A DNA stretch of 64,000 nucleotides from assembly GCF_014898055.3 (NCBI RefSeq), contig NW_023601754.1, positions 51,825,013-51,889,012 of the forward strand, given 5' to 3'. This stretch comes from Talpa occidentalis. Lineage: Eukaryota; Chordata; Mammalia; Eulipotyphla; Talpidae. Below are positions 9,201-21,998 of the stretch, one piece after another. The first letter of the stretch is position 1. Every line of letters begins with the position of its first letter. The notes under the pieces were generated by a model, which saw nothing but the letters and a program-made list of their open reading frames with translations, had not been told where the DNA came from and did not search any database. The position numbers and the translations under genes were made by a program.

Positions 9201-12200
9201 GGCACTGCCCCGGGGGCCAGCCTCAAGCAGGGTCCGTGCCTGGGCGTCGCTGCAGCCGCTCTGCCGTTGCCCGTGTGGAGGCCGGGCCCTCTCAGGAGAG
9301 CAGACGGCCCGCCCAAGCAGAGCCCGCCTGGGCCCGGCAGACCCTTGACGGCAGCGTCCTGCTACGGCGCTGTGGCCTCGGCGCCCGCGGGCAGCTCACC
9401 AGGGCCGGGAGACAGGGCGCCTCGTGGCTCTGGGACGCGCCCCTGCCCGACCGCACGTCAGCACAGCCGCCTGCCGGCTCAGGAGACCGCTCGGCACCCC
9501 TCTGGAACACGCCCGCCGGCCCCCGGCAGGCTCCTGGCTCCAGGCCCGGGGACGGCGACTGCGGGAGCAGGGGTGACTCACGTGTTGCCCACGGCCATGG
9601 TCTGGCAGGCCTCCCCCGTGCAGAACTCGGAGACCGTGCTGTACTGCAGGTTGACGTGGTGGAAGAACGTGGTGGCTGCCAGCGGAGAGGAGGCCTGGAG
9701 TGAGCCTGCGCGCCCGCAGAGGCGGCCCCGTGTCCGGCCCGGCAGCTGGTGTGGGTGCCGTGGGGAGCAGGGCCGTGGCTCTGCCCACTCGGGGGCGCGG
9801 CCTGGACGCCTGCCCTCACGTCCCAGGAGGGGACCGGCACCCCCCCCCCCACCCCGCCACCGCGGGGCCGGGCTCCCTGAGCTCCCAGCCCCCACGGAAG
9901 GCCCCTCCCGCGCCCGCCACCGCTCTCCAGGGGAGCGCCCGCGCCCTGCCGAGTCCCCGGGCCAGCGCCTCACGGCCGTCCGCCCCCCACTGCCAGCTGT
10001 GGGGCCGCCCCGCCGGCCACCCCGCCCGCCCCGCGCCCGCCGCCCCACGCACTGTTGCTGGCCAGCCACTCGTTGAGGTCGATCTCGCGCGGCAGCACCA
10101 CCAGCTCCCGGAAGGCGAAGTCGGAGATGCGGGACTGGGTGTACTCGGGCTCCAGGTACAGCTTCTTCTCCTCCGCCGCGGGCTTCTTCCCGTTGGGCTT
10201 CGCCTTAGACTTCCTGCCGGAGGGGCCGGTTCAGCTCGGGCCGGGCGAGGGGACGGCGGCCTGCGCCCACCCGCCCTCCTCCCGCGGCCGGCTGCCGCCA
10301 CGGGCCCGAAGCTGGGGGCGGGGGCGGGCCGTCCAGCCCCGCCGGGGCGCAGTGGCCTCGGCGGGCAGCTCCGTGGGGATGAAGGCCCCGCCGCCGTCCG
10401 GGTCTGCTCAGCACCCTCGCCCCGTCCTGGGGCCTGGAGCCAGGCCCGCCCCACCAGGTACCCCGAGCGGACGGCCCGCCCGCCGCCCAGCTGAGCGCCC
10501 ACAGCCCGGCGGCCATTTAGCTCAGCGCGCTGGCCGCCCCCGACGCCCGTCCCGAGCAGGCGTGAGCCGGGGCGACGGCCGCCCCCCACTGAGACCGGCT
10601 GGCGCAGGAGAACAGCCCTGTCCGCAGACGCCCCCCACGCCGCGGCTGCGCGCACAGGAAACGTCTTTGCTTTGTCCGAACAGCGCGGACTCAGCCACGA
10701 AACGCCCAGCCTGAGCTCTGGCGCTGAGGGCCCCCCGGGGCGGGCCCCCCTGGGGCTGGGGTACACGCGTCCCAGAACCAGCCCACAGGGACGAGGGAGG
10801 GTCCCAGAGGGCTCTGCCCCGCCTGCGGCCCAGCTGGAGGTGTCCCTCCCGGAGCGGTGCCGGAGCGGGGTGGAGGCTGCCTCTGCGGTGCAGCCTGGGT
10901 TCCGGAGGGCCGGGCGGGGGCTGGAAGGAGGACCCAGCAGCAGCGGCCTGAGCCCGGCTCTCACGCCAACGGTTCTCCACGCAGCGCAAAGAAGCCCACA
11001 GACGTCTGCGGCCCGGCGCGGGCCAGGAAGCCTCGGGTGGTAACGAGACGGCCGTGCACAAGGGCCCAGGGCCGCCGCCTGAGCCCCTGCTGAGGACAGG
11101 CCTGCCTCGGGGGCCACAAGGGTCAGGGCAGGCCGGGCACCTCGTATAAGCCTCTTTTGGAGCCTCCAGGCCTGGGGGCACAGGTGGGGGGGAGGGCGTG
11201 TGTGCATGGCGGCCGCGGGTGCCTGTGGGGGCTGGAGGAGCCGCCAGTGGGGCCTGGCGCTGCCCAGGTGGCCTCAGGACGCGCGCGGGGCCTGCTATGG
11301 GGCAGGGAGGGGTCCCCCGGCCTTACTTACCCCCCTGTACGGCCCCTCCTCCAGCCCGTGGGCCAGGCGGGGGTGGAGCAGGCCTCAGCAACCTGACTGC
11401 CCCAACCCTGCCCTGTCGTCCTTCTGTTCTGAAAAGCTGCCAGTGGTTATTTAAGAGAGAGAGGAAAGAAAAATGCTCCCCAATGCCAGGAAAAGTTTCC
11501 CCAGGGTGCCCCCGCAGATCTTCGCCTTAAAAGGCGAGGCGCACACGGCCTCGGGCTGCACCCAACAGGCTGTGCCCAGCGGGTGGGGGAAGACCTGACC
11601 GGGCCAGGAAGACACCAGCTCCTCCCCCCCAGCCTGCCCTCCAGACACCAGGTCTCGGCTAGTGAGGCACACGCCACCCCATCAGACGGGGAGGGCTTGC
11701 CCGAGGTCTGAGCCCCGTGCCCGCCTCCACTCCGGCTGCCCCGCAGCATCTGAGTGCCGGGCACCACCCACATGGCCACACGCAGAGCCACCGGGCCAAG
11801 CCTGGCCTCAGAGGCCTGGGCCCTCCCTCCCTGCCCCGCCCACTTCCCCACAGATCCAGGTCCCAGCGCGAGCCCGGCAGAGCCAGGCGCTGCAGGAAGG
11901 CCCCGGCCTGCCGCTCCCCAGCGGCCTCCAAGGGCCTGGGCCAGGACCCCACTCACACCCCGTCACCACCCGCTGGGCGTGGGGCACGCACACAGCTCCC
12001 TGGGTGCCGGCGCCTGGTCACTGTCACAAGCAGGGTCCCGCCGGCGGCCACGTAGCTGGGGTCTCTTCCCTGGCTCTTCCCTGGCTCTTCTCTTCTCTGG
12101 AGACCCCACCGCGGCCGGGCTCACGCCCCGGGGCCACGAGCCAGTTGTGGGTTCTGCTCCTGGACAGTGAGGCTGAGAGGAGGCGGCCGGCCCGGGGGGG

Positions 12201-15200
12201 GGGTGGCTCTGCGTGGTGCCCACACCCTCCTCTCACCCCTCGCCCTGCAGCCCAGACAGGGAGGGCCCTCGGCGGGGGGCAGGTGTGCTGGGCAGGGCCC
12301 GGGGAGGTCACAGCGAGGCCCCGCCCCCGTGCACAGCAGGTGACCACAGGTGGCAGGACTCAGGTGCCCCCACCCCGACCCACATGCTGGCCTAGAGGGA
12401 GAGACAGGCCTGGACGAGCAGGACGCTCGCTGGCCTGGCCCCGGCAGACGAGCACGACATCGTTCACCCAAAGAGCGCACCGTCCTCCGCGCAAGACCCC
12501 AGAGGTCTCCCGCCAGCACCCAGCCCCAGGCCCCGCAGCTCCGAGAGCGCCCGGAGCAAGGCAGGCCAGCACCCTATCCTGAGCGCGCCCCGAGAGGCCG
12601 CGGGGGCAGGAATGGGGGAGGTGACGCCGGAGCCGGCTCTGCAGGCACACCCCTGCAGGGGGTGGCTTCCGGGGTCTCGAGCAGGCGGGGGGGGGGGGGG
12701 CACCTGGCCAGCAGACTCGGGGGCCGTGCACAGGACTCCCGTGGTCCCGAGATACCCACCAGGCCCCGTGTCCCTTCCTGGCCCGGGGCGCCCTCCCCTG
12801 CAGCAGCAGCCAGCGCCGGGTTCAGGGGAGACCACACTCCAACCAGGTCCCTGGCTGGGCCCCGAGGCTCCATGGCAGCAGAGGCCCCGCACGGCGACCC
12901 CGGGCTGGCTGCAGACCGTGCCAGCCCTCCACCCGCCGGCTTCTGTGGCAGAGGCTGCGCGCGTCCGCCAGGCAGCCCCTCACCCGAGGACTCTGCCGAC
13001 TGCCTGAAGCGCCATTTTGCAGCTGAGTCCAGCTTTGGGGGGCCGGCCGAGCCGCACTCGGTCAGCGGGGAAGCTGCCGTGGGCTCCAAGCATGACGGGG
13101 CTGTGCAGCCCGGGAGGGCCGTGGGCACTGGCGGGCGCCCCTCCTCCCTCCCTGGGCAGCCGCAGGGGAGCAGCAGGGAGGCCGGCGGGGGGGGAGTGTC
13201 TCAATGGCCTTTCCAGAGTGGCGCCGCCAGGGCGGGGCAGGGCGGGGTGCTGCCTGGGGAGGCGGCCTGGGTGGGGACAGACATGGCTCCAGCCCTGGGA
13301 AGGGGCCGTCACCCGGGCCAACGCCCTCCCCTCGACTGACCCCTGCCCGGACAGGGCAGCGGCCGACAGGGTCCCGGCTGCACCCCGACACTGTGGCGTG
13401 GGCTCGGGGAGCCCGGCTGCTGAGGCGCTGGGGTGGGTGCCGGGCAGGCGGCAGGCTCCACAGAAAGGCGGGGGGCAGGGAGAGGGTGAGGGCCCCTTCT
13501 CGACCCAGCGCGCACATGGGCAGCACGGGGTGCCGCGGGAGGACGCCCCTGGCCAGGTGGCCTGGGTTCTGAGCGCAGGGGCGGCGCGGGTCATCGGGGT
13601 CCCACCAGCGTGGCCCCGCCCCGCCCCCACAAGGTTCCTGCAGCCCCCTGACCTTTCACTTCCTCGAGTTTAACCCAATTCTGTGCAGCGGCCACGCCAA
13701 AGGCACAGGCCACAGGGCAAGGCCTCTGGCTGCACTGCTGGGACGCCCCGCCGGGCTGGCTGCCCACGGGACCGGGGCAGAGCGGTCTGCCCGCCAGCTC
13801 GGGCTCGGATGCGCACAACTCGGCAGGGGGCGGGCCCCGGTGGTTGCTGGGCCCACATGGAGCCGGCAGGTGCCCAGGGACCTCGTGCCACACCCCTGCC
13901 TGGGCCCAGCAGCCAGCCTGGCCCTCCCGGCAGACAGGAGTGACTCCGCCACCCTGCAGGGACACGGGGGCAGCAGCGGCCCCCACCCCCAGGGAACGAG
14001 GGGAAGTCGGGGGGAGCGAGAAGCACGTGGCTGCTGACCCTCCGCCGCAGCACGTGGCACGGGGGGGAGCCCGACCCCGGGTCAAGGCCGGAAACCTCAG
14101 AACTTAAGTTTCCTACGACCTGGAAGCGCTCAGAAGACTCGAAAGCGGACCAGAAGCGAGGATCCCCGAAGCGAAGCCAGAGGGAGGGGAGTGCGACCAT
14201 GAGGGCCAGGCGTGGGCTGGGGGCGCCCCGCTGGCCACACTGGGCTCCGGGTGCCCGACTGCGGCACCACGGGGTCCCCGAAAGCCTGAGCTTGAGTGGG
14301 CCCCAGGGCACGAGCAGGCGGACCGCGGTGCAGGGCAGGGGCTGGGCGCCCACCGAGGCCCTCGAGCCGCGCCAGCCACAGCCAGCGCCCCGCCCCCTCG
14401 GCCGGCCACCACCGGGGCAGCGGCGACTTGCCGGGAGGCCGTCTGGGGACGGGGACACCCGTCCCTTCACTCCCTGGCCTCGGCTGAGCTGGGCAGGCGC
14501 TGAGCCCAGATGGCCCAGAAAGGGCAGCGCGCCGCCCGCCCAGCTGCGGAAAGCTCGGCTCGGGACCGAGCTGCGGCCAGTCTGCAGGAGGGACAGGAGC
14601 CCACGGGAGGAGCGGCGCCCTGCGGCAGCCGGCGGGGCGGGGCCCACTGCGAGGCAAGCCCGTGGGACCCCAGGCTCCCCGGGCCGCTCCCCGGACGCTG
14701 CAGTCCCCCTCGGAAGGGGGCGGGAGCTGCCTGGGGGGAGCTCCCTGCGGGGTGGAGCGGGAAGCCCCGCGCCCCCAGAAGGCCTCAGTGTGTGCTGAGC
14801 GCGCCCGGGGCTCCTGCCAGCCCGGTGAGACGGGCGCCGGGAAGCAGACGAGGGAATGGGGATCAAAATCACCTCAGAGCGTGACCTCAGGGACACGCCA
14901 CGGGGCGGCGGGTGCCTGGCCTCACCCCATTCCCGCCTGGACTCGGGCCGCCGAGTTTTCTAACAGCCCCCCGGCCCAAGCCCCCTCCGCCTGGAGCCTC
15001 GGGGCCCTCCCTGTCCGGCTGTGTCCTCGGCGCCTCTGGCGAGGGCTCTCAAGGGTCTCCAAGGCCCCAAGTGACTCACTCCCCCGGCCCACGTGCCAGT
15101 CTGGCCTCAGAACCCGCACCTGCCTGTGTCCTCCGCCCCAGAGGGGCACGGGGCCCGCCTGCCTCTTGCTGCCATGTCCCCGCCCAAGTGTCTGAAGACC

Positions 15201-18200
15201 CCACACCAGCCCCGCTCTGCCGCGCCCCAGCAGCTCTAAGTGGGGGCTGAGCCACCTGTCCTGCAGGGCCTCAGGTCCAGAACCACACCCGGCAGAACAA
15301 GGGGTTTCAGGGCACCCCCTCCACCTCCATGCACCTTCTAGAAACAAGGCCGGGTGCGCCTCGCCTCAGACGCAAGCGGGAGAGCGCCCCACGGAGGGTG
15401 CAGCTCTGGGACAGGAGAGCTCTGGCTCCGGCCCCTCGAAGCCGTGCTGAGGTCCCTGGCGGCCCTGGACCCCTGGCCGCCAGCCCGGTCTGCCAACCTG
15501 CCACCTCCAGCCCCTCCACCAGTGTCCCTCTCCTGCTCTGTCCCCGGGAGCCTGGCGCCAGGCTGGCCTGGGGGTGGGGGTGTGAGCAGGGCTCCCCAAC
15601 CCAGCCTCCAGCCCTCGGGCCCAGTTCCCCCCATTCCCGGGCTGTGACAGTTGGCGGCCCGCGTCCTGCCCACCCAGCCCAGGCAGACTCAGGAGCGGGC
15701 GCCTCCCAGGAGCGGCCTCTGCTGGCGGGGTGCTGCCTTCCACCTGGCACCTCAGGGCAGCCCCTGCCTCCAGCCTCGGCACCCCCAGCGTCAAGTGCCA
15801 ACTCATCACCAGGAAGTCATGCCTGAGAGCCAACCCTGGGCCGCTGTCCAAGGCCACGGTGTCGCTGGGTCCTGGCCCACGGCCTCTAGTGGACACCATT
15901 GGCCCCACAGATCTGGCCCCGGGCTCCTGACCCAGAACTAGCCACGGCCGCCTGCACAGCCCCCTCTGCCCGGCGCGGATGGGGCCCGGGCACACACGCA
16001 CCCTGCTCGGGCACAGCCCCGTGGACACGGGGAGAGGCGCTGAAAAGGCAGGGGCCTTGTGGACGGGCCGCCTGCAGACACAGCCTCTCCACTAGGACAA
16101 GCGAGGCCATCAAAGGCCTTTCACAGCGGGAGCAGGTGGGGCGGGGCAGGCGCGCAGGTGAGAGCACCCCCGGCCCCCGCAGAAGGGCAGCTGGTCCAGC
16201 CGCGCCTGCCCGGGGCTCGCGGCCACTTGGGTGAGGGCCAGGCAGCAGGGCGGCCCCTCCAGGCTGCTGATGAGGGTGACGGGCGCACCTGGCAGCGACC
16301 CCTGCCCCAGACGGCATCGCTGCGCCGCGTGGCCAGCGGCGGCCTCTGCTGGACGGACCCCGTGCCCACTGCGCGGGTGGGGCCGGGCGGCCTGGCCTGC
16401 ACGGGGAGGCGCAGTCCCGCGTGGGAGCTCCTGAGGAGCAGGCAGGGCCGGCCCCTTCCCCAGAGGCACCAAGACGCACGGGAGCCGGGGCGCCAGGCTC
16501 CGTGGTGGGCAGCACCGAGTCCTGGCCTGGGCACCCGCCCACCGCCCAGCTCTGGGCAGGTGCCGCCGGCCCCACAGCGACCCGTGCGCGCAGAACGCAG
16601 CGCGGCTCCCTGTGCCAGAGGCCAGCGGCGGCGGCGGGCCCGGGACCCGGACACGGGAGAGGGGCACCGGCGCAGCGTCAACTGCCCGGGCTCCCCCCGC
16701 CCCCCAGGAGCAGGTCCGCGGGGCCAGCCTCCTGCCAATGGGGAGGGGCCTGCTCCCACCCCCGCGGACCCCAGCAGGGTGGGGCCGGGTGCCAACAGAC
16801 AGCCAGCCCGCGGCTCCCCTGCCCGGGCCACCGCCCCGCCTCCCGGCCTGGGGCTGCGCGGGGAGCGCCCGGGTGTGAGGCCTGGCCAGAAGCCCACAGG
16901 CCTCCCGGACGCCGGGCCGGGGGCAGCCCCACCTGCAGCTCGCAGGTCCCTATGGCGGAGAAGAGGTCCCGGCCCAGTTCCCCCGAGAGCCCCACGTGGG
17001 GTCGGCGGCAGGAACGCGCGGACGGCGCCAGAGGAGCAGGCTCTGTCCCCCCGGGGCCACGGCCAGGGCCACAGAGAACAGAGCACAGGGAGCCAGCCCG
17101 AAGGCGCCAGGGCTGGCCCCGGAAACCAGCAGCAGCACCTCCTCGCTGAGGGCGACCCCACAGCCGCGCTCCCTGCGCCCCCGCCCCGCCGGCCCCGGGA
17201 ACCCGAGGAGCAGGCCCCGCCCCTCCCGCGGCAGCAGAGACAGGCCGGATGGGCATCCCGGGGGACCGGGCACCGCACCAGGCCCTTCCGCGCCCACGGC
17301 CGCCGCGCCCCAGGCGTGGCACAGGGGCTCCGGAGCGGGGAGCGGGCGCGTCTGCCGTGGCGTCTGGTGACGCGCACCCGACCGGGTCCCCGCCAGCCGC
17401 TGGCTGCAGCCGCGGGGCCCACACTCCCGGGGCGGGCAGGGTGTGCTCCCCAGGGCCTGCAGCACCCAGGGCCCCACCTCCAGGCCGCGCTAGCCCACTG
17501 CGGGTCCGCCCGCCTGCCCCTGAGGTGCCGCTGCCGGGCCAGGGACGGGCTGCAGGAAGTGGTCGCCGCAGCCAGCGACACCGCGGAAGCTGCAGAGCCG
17601 CAGACGGGCGTGTCCAGGGCTGACGACGCCCCGAGCACCCGCTCGCCGCGCAGGGTCTTCCTGGCCCACGGGCGCCCAGGCCCCTTCTCTCTGCCCCAGT
17701 GCCCAGCTGGCCTGCGCCCGTGGGAGGCCCGTGGGGTCCAGCTCATCACCTAAGGGCCTGCTGCAGAGCCCGAGCAGGGAGCAAGGCAGCTGGAAGGGGC
17801 CGTGAAGGCAAGTCCCTGCCCTGGGGTGCCTCCGTGAAGCCTCACCCCATCCCCTCCCGGGGGCGCCGCACTAACCGAGGGGGGGTGGTGCTGAAACCCA
17901 ACCCGAGCGGCCCCGCCTCCGCTCCCCCAGCCTGGCTGCAGCAGGCAGCTGTGCACTGGGGGTGTGCGGCCCCAGCACCCCCGTCAGGGGACAGCAAGAG
18001 AGGCGCCGCCCGAGGCAGACTTGTTTTGGAAGCTTCCGGCTCAGGAGCGGCTTGGTGAGCAGAATGACCGCCTTCCGGGACCTTCCCGGCGCGGCTCAGC
18101 CATGTCCCCACGGCCCGGGGAGCAAGCGGGCAGGCCAACGGGCCCCTGGAAAGTCAGCCTCGACCAGCGGCCCGCCAGGCCCAAGCACAGCCACCTGCTC

Positions 18201-21200
18201 TCCAGGGAGCCCCGGGGTGGCCCCAGCTGGCCAACCCCCCTTGGTGACAGCAAAGCTTCCCCCAAGCCCTGGGGGGGCGGTCAGCCGGGGAGATGAAAGG
18301 GCCCCTTCATGGAACAAGCGCGTGGACTGGTGACCAAAGGGTGCCTGCGTCCCCACCGCAGGATCCAGAAGGCCCAGGCCAGGTGCCCCCACGGGGAGCA
18401 GGGACCGGCTCAGGGCACGCATGCACGCCACTGGCCTCAGCAGCTTCAGGCCAGCAGCTGAGGCCAAAGCCCTCCGGGTGGCACCCAGGGCACACGGCCT
18501 CCTGCCCCGCCAGGTGCCTCCCGGGAGTGGGAGCTGGGCTGACCTGGGTCCAGCCACTCCCGCCTGGTGCTCTTCAACCCCAAGGCCGTGGCCACCGAGG
18601 GCCTTGGTGGTGTTTCCGCCAGTCAGCCCCCCACACCCACAGGCCGGTCCCCAAGCCAGAGACCCCCGGCGGGAGCGCGGCCCCACGAGCTGTGGGTGCG
18701 CTGCCCGACTCAGCCGCACACCGCCTGTGTCCACGGGCGCAGAAGCCCCTGTGGGACTCCCTGCCCTCAGGCCGCCAAGGGGCCCCACGCACAAGGCCCC
18801 ACAGAGCAGGCCGCCCCGCCACTCTGCGCGCGCCCCCTGCGCAAGGGTGTGAGGCGCTGCCCGCAGGGCCGGGGGTGCTTCCATCCTGCTCCTTCACCGC
18901 CTCCCCCAGAGCCCAGGAGCAGGGAAGGTGGAGCGCAGGGAGCCCAAAGCCTCTTCCGACATGCCCGGCCTGACACCCCCAGACACAGCCAGCTGTGGGT
19001 GTGGTTTCCATTGTCCCGGCTCCCGGAGCCACTGGGCCGGGGGGCTGCTGGGCGGGCCGTGGAGATCCTGTGCGGAAGGAAAAGCAAACACAGCCAGGCA
19101 AGGCCCGCACTTGAGCAGCGTGGGGCAGAGACCACGCCAGCCCGGCCCCCGGGCGCAGGCGCTCACTTCCAGCACAAAAAACGAGGGTGGGCTGGGTGTT
19201 CCTGGCCCTGATCCCCCAGAACAGCGGCGGGAGGGCTGGGGCAGCGAGGTCGACGGGGCTCCCGCTGAGTGGCCCCCAGCCCCACCCCCACCGCAGTGCT
19301 GCCGGCCGCAGGAGAGCTGGGTGGGCAGCAGGGGCAGCGACACTCGCTGGCCCCTCCCCGGGGCTCTGTGCACCCCTCGGGCAGGTCTGCGTCCGGCCCC
19401 CTGCCAGCAGGACGGCCCCCGCTACCCGGCTCCTGCGGACGGGACAGCACGTGCCCGCCGGGCGCCCGGGGTTGTGGACAGGGGCTCCGCGGCCGCGGTG
19501 CACTGGGAGGGGGTCTGAAGGCCACCCCAGGCCAGTCCAGGCAGGGGTCGCGGTGCCTGGAAGGCTCCCTGTGGTCACAGCTCCCGGGGGCCAAGGAGCG
19601 GGGTGCTCCGCCCGCTTGGAAACTTCTAGCCGCCCTCCCAGACTCAGCCTGCCCACCCTGGCCCTGCTCGCTGGGTCCCGGGGCCCCCCAGCCAGGCTGT
19701 GGCCTCCACCGGCTGGGAGAGCAGCGGTGGCCTCCCCAGCCTGGCCTGGCGCCCCCCCACAGGGGCGCGACCTCCAGGGCTGAATGGGCAGCCCCGGCAG
19801 CACAGGGCAAGGGCGCGAGCAGCAGCGCGGACGTGTGAAGCGCCCAGTGAGGAGAGGCAGAGGCCAGTGCGCGGCGAGCCCGGCGGCCAGCACCAGCGCA
19901 GCCCAGCCAGGAGGCGGGCGGAGGCGGCCGAGGCTGCGGGGACTAGTGGGCGCAGCTCCTTCTGGGGTGGTGGCCACACACCCTGTCACTTCAGCAAAAA
20001 TGACCCAGTTGTGCCCTGGACACAAGCCGGCTTTACGGCCGGCCAGTCACACCTCCAGGAAGCTGGGGAGAGAGGTCTGCACCCCAGCACGGCCTCGGCT
20101 ACCCACAACGAAGCCCGGCCAGGCCCAGGCGAGAGAACAGCCGTGCCCCCGCCACTCCCCACATGCACAGCCCAGGCCCTCGCCCAGCAGAAGCGCCGAG
20201 GAGGAAGCCCAAGGGGGGCAGTGCGCCGACTCCACGGCCTGGGGAGCAGGCAGGCCAGGGCCCCAGCCTGCGCCCCGCAGGGTGGGGGTGGGGTTGAGGG
20301 TGGGGGTGGGGACCAGGGCAGCCAGGCGCCCTGGCACTTTTGTCTCAGGGTCCGCAAGGGACAAGACAAGGTTTGCTCGAAGACACCAGACGCTCGCGGG
20401 CCGGATGGGATGCGATGGAGAGTCTGGCTTGGCCTCGGGGGTCAGCGCCTCCGGCAGCGGCACCATGTCCGGCCAGGGGATGGCCAGGCCACTGAGGCGC
20501 AAGAACCCGGCCCGGCTGGAAAGGCCGCAGCAGCCGCCCCGAAGCCGCCCTGGCCCAGCACAGCTAAGGCATGACCTGGAGCCCCAGCTCCACACAGAGC
20601 CGGCCCCAGACAGGAGCCCTGAGAGATGGGGTGCGGCGTGCGGCCACCCCAGACCGGCACCTGAAAGGAGCGAACGCGGCACGTCCCTTGAAAAGTAGCG
20701 GGGGAGGCCACCGCCAAGCGCCGGGGCTGGGCAGGGGTCGGCTGAAGTCTGGGGGACCAGCCCGTGGCTTCCTCACCCCTCTAGGCTCAGCCTGGGGTCA
20801 GGCGGTGGAAGCAGTAGTGGGGTGCGTCTCCTCGGGGAGCAGGGCTGAGGACAGGGCACCCCCCATGCTTCACAACTCGGGCAGCGGGGGCCTCCCACAC
20901 CATCCCCAGAGCGCCTGAAGGCAGCCCTGGAGCACCACCTGGGCCGGGGTCCACAGGAGGGTCCTCCTTGGGCACGGCCCCCAGCCGCCAGCACAGGGCG
21001 CCCCCAGCCCCAGTGCGGGCTGCGGCCAGGCTGGGGCACCGGAGACCAGTCTCTTGAGGGCCTCTGGAAGGGGCCCCCCCAGCCAGCTGCGGTCAGACCG
21101 GGCATCCGCAGGAGGATGGGGGCTGGTGCACAAGACGGCGCCTGGGCAGTGGAAAAGGCCGCGGCGCCCGCACCGCCCCCGCAGGCCGGCCCCCACTCGT

Positions 21201-21998
21201 GGACACCCCGGGGCCCACTCCCCGCGCTTCCCTCCCGGAGCCCCTTCCCAGGCCGCGGCAGACTTCTCCCGACGCCCGCGCGGGGTCAGCCTGGTCCCGA
21301 GCCACCTCCCCAGCGCCCAGCCCTGCCCGAGCACCCCACAGGCGCCAGGGCAGCAGGAGGGGGGCCGGGGCGCCCTCCCAGCCCCCGGCAGTGCCCCGCG
21401 CCCCCAGTCACCACCCACCCCGCCTCCTGGGCAGGTCTCTGGCCTCCCCGCGGCTGTCCTGCTCGCTGCGCCGGACCCCACCCCCTCCGGCCAGCGCCGG
21501 CCGCCCGGCTCCCCGGGGCACCCCGCCCGGCCCCACGGCCGGCGGGTCCCCGGACGCTCCCGGGGCCTCCGTGCCCGCTCCCCCCGCAGGGGCCGGCACC
21601 ACGCGCCCGGCCGGGGAGGGCCGCCCCCCAGAGCCGGCGCGGGTCGCCGCCCTGCCCCGGCCTCGGCGCCCGGCGCGGACGCCGCACGGGACAGGCGCTC
21701 GCCGGCCGGGCCTCGCGCTTCCGTCCCGCCGCCCGCGCCGCCCGCGCCGCCCGCGGGCCCCGCCCCGGCGCCGGCCCAGGTGCGGCGCGCTCTGGCCCTC
21801 CCCGCGCGCCCGGCCCGAAGCCGGCCCCGCGCCGCGCCCCGGCCCCGTCCGGCTGGGCCAGCGCCCGGCCCGGCCCGGCCCAGACCCGCCCCCGCCCACG
21901 CCCGGCGGGGCCCGCACCCGCCCGCCCGGCCCGCCCCGTCCGCCCCGGCCCCCGCCCCGGCCCCGGCCCCGGCCCGCTCACCCCATGAGCCAGTCCAT
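5950..21998 (-). CDS. MOB2: MOB2, MOB kinase activator 2 (complete, 5 coding exons, 232 aa)
   Basis: MOB2 binds the N-terminal regulatory region of NDR1/2 (STK38/STK38L) kinases, competes with MOB1 there, and affects cell-cycle checkpoint, centrosome and neurite functions. Coding exons on the minus strand: 21998-21982, 10213-10053, 9675-9582, 6656-6532, 6251-5950 (stop 5952-5950); all junctions are GT-AG and in phase. The protein starts MDWLMGKSKAKPNGKK and ends AQNHVKER, as known MOB2 does. The Mob/phocein fold spans roughly residues 40-205. Its zinc ligands are intact: C78 and C83 in FCTGEAC, H157 and H162 in AHIYSAHF. Length is close to the human 237 aa; the difference lies mainly in the Gly-rich segment before the C-terminus. 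The first coding intron is 11.8 kb. The start is fixed by MDWLMG and the CpG-island promoter. Confidence 0.95.
6532..6656 (-). CDS. MOB2: MOB2 coding exon 4
   Basis: Acceptor CAG ends at 6657 and the donor GTACGT begins at 6531. It encodes residues 91-133, from QYYWYDERGKK to DEDVFPTKYG, the conserved middle of the Mob domain. Confidence 0.93.
7778..8242 (+). mobile_element. Retroviral-type LTR (endogenous retrovirus remnant, probably solo) in the MOB2 intron
   Basis: This segment has LTR anatomy in the right order: it begins TG at 7778, has a TATAAAA box at 7938-7944, an AATAAA signal at 8129-8134, and ends CA at 8241-8242. Four bases further is TGGCGCCCA (8246-8254), which resembles a lysine-tRNA primer-binding site. 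No gag, pol or env frame follows, so the body is lost and only the LTR and perhaps a few leader bases remain. It lies antisense to MOB2 in the 2.9-kb intron between coding exons 3 and 4. The ends are estimates because no partner LTR is present, and the family is not identified. Confidence 0.5.
9582..9675 (-). CDS. MOB2: MOB2 coding exon 3
   Basis: Acceptor CAG ends at 9676 and the donor GTGAGT begins at 9581. It encodes residues 60-91, including the zinc-binding pair C78/C83 (SEFCTGEACQTMAV). A Gly (residue 89) stands where I recall human MOB2 has Cys. That residue is not one of the zinc ligands. Confidence 0.93.
10053..10213 (-). CDS. MOB2: MOB2 coding exon 2
   Basis: Acceptor CAG ends at 10214 and the donor GTGCGT begins at 10052. 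It encodes residues 6-60: the Lys-rich N-terminal segment KSKAKPNGKK, then the start of the Mob fold with LVVLPREIDLNEWLASN. Confidence 0.93.
10214..21981 (-). other. MOB2: MOB2 first coding intron (11.8 kb)
   Basis: Large GC-rich intron between the exon encoding MDWLMG and the exon starting KSKAKP. It holds many long composition-driven frames on both strands, none matching a protein family I recognise. I see no clear SINE or LINE insertion, which is unusual for nearly 12 kb of mammalian intron. Short homopolymer runs occur, such as a G run at 12689-12700. Confidence 0.6.
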
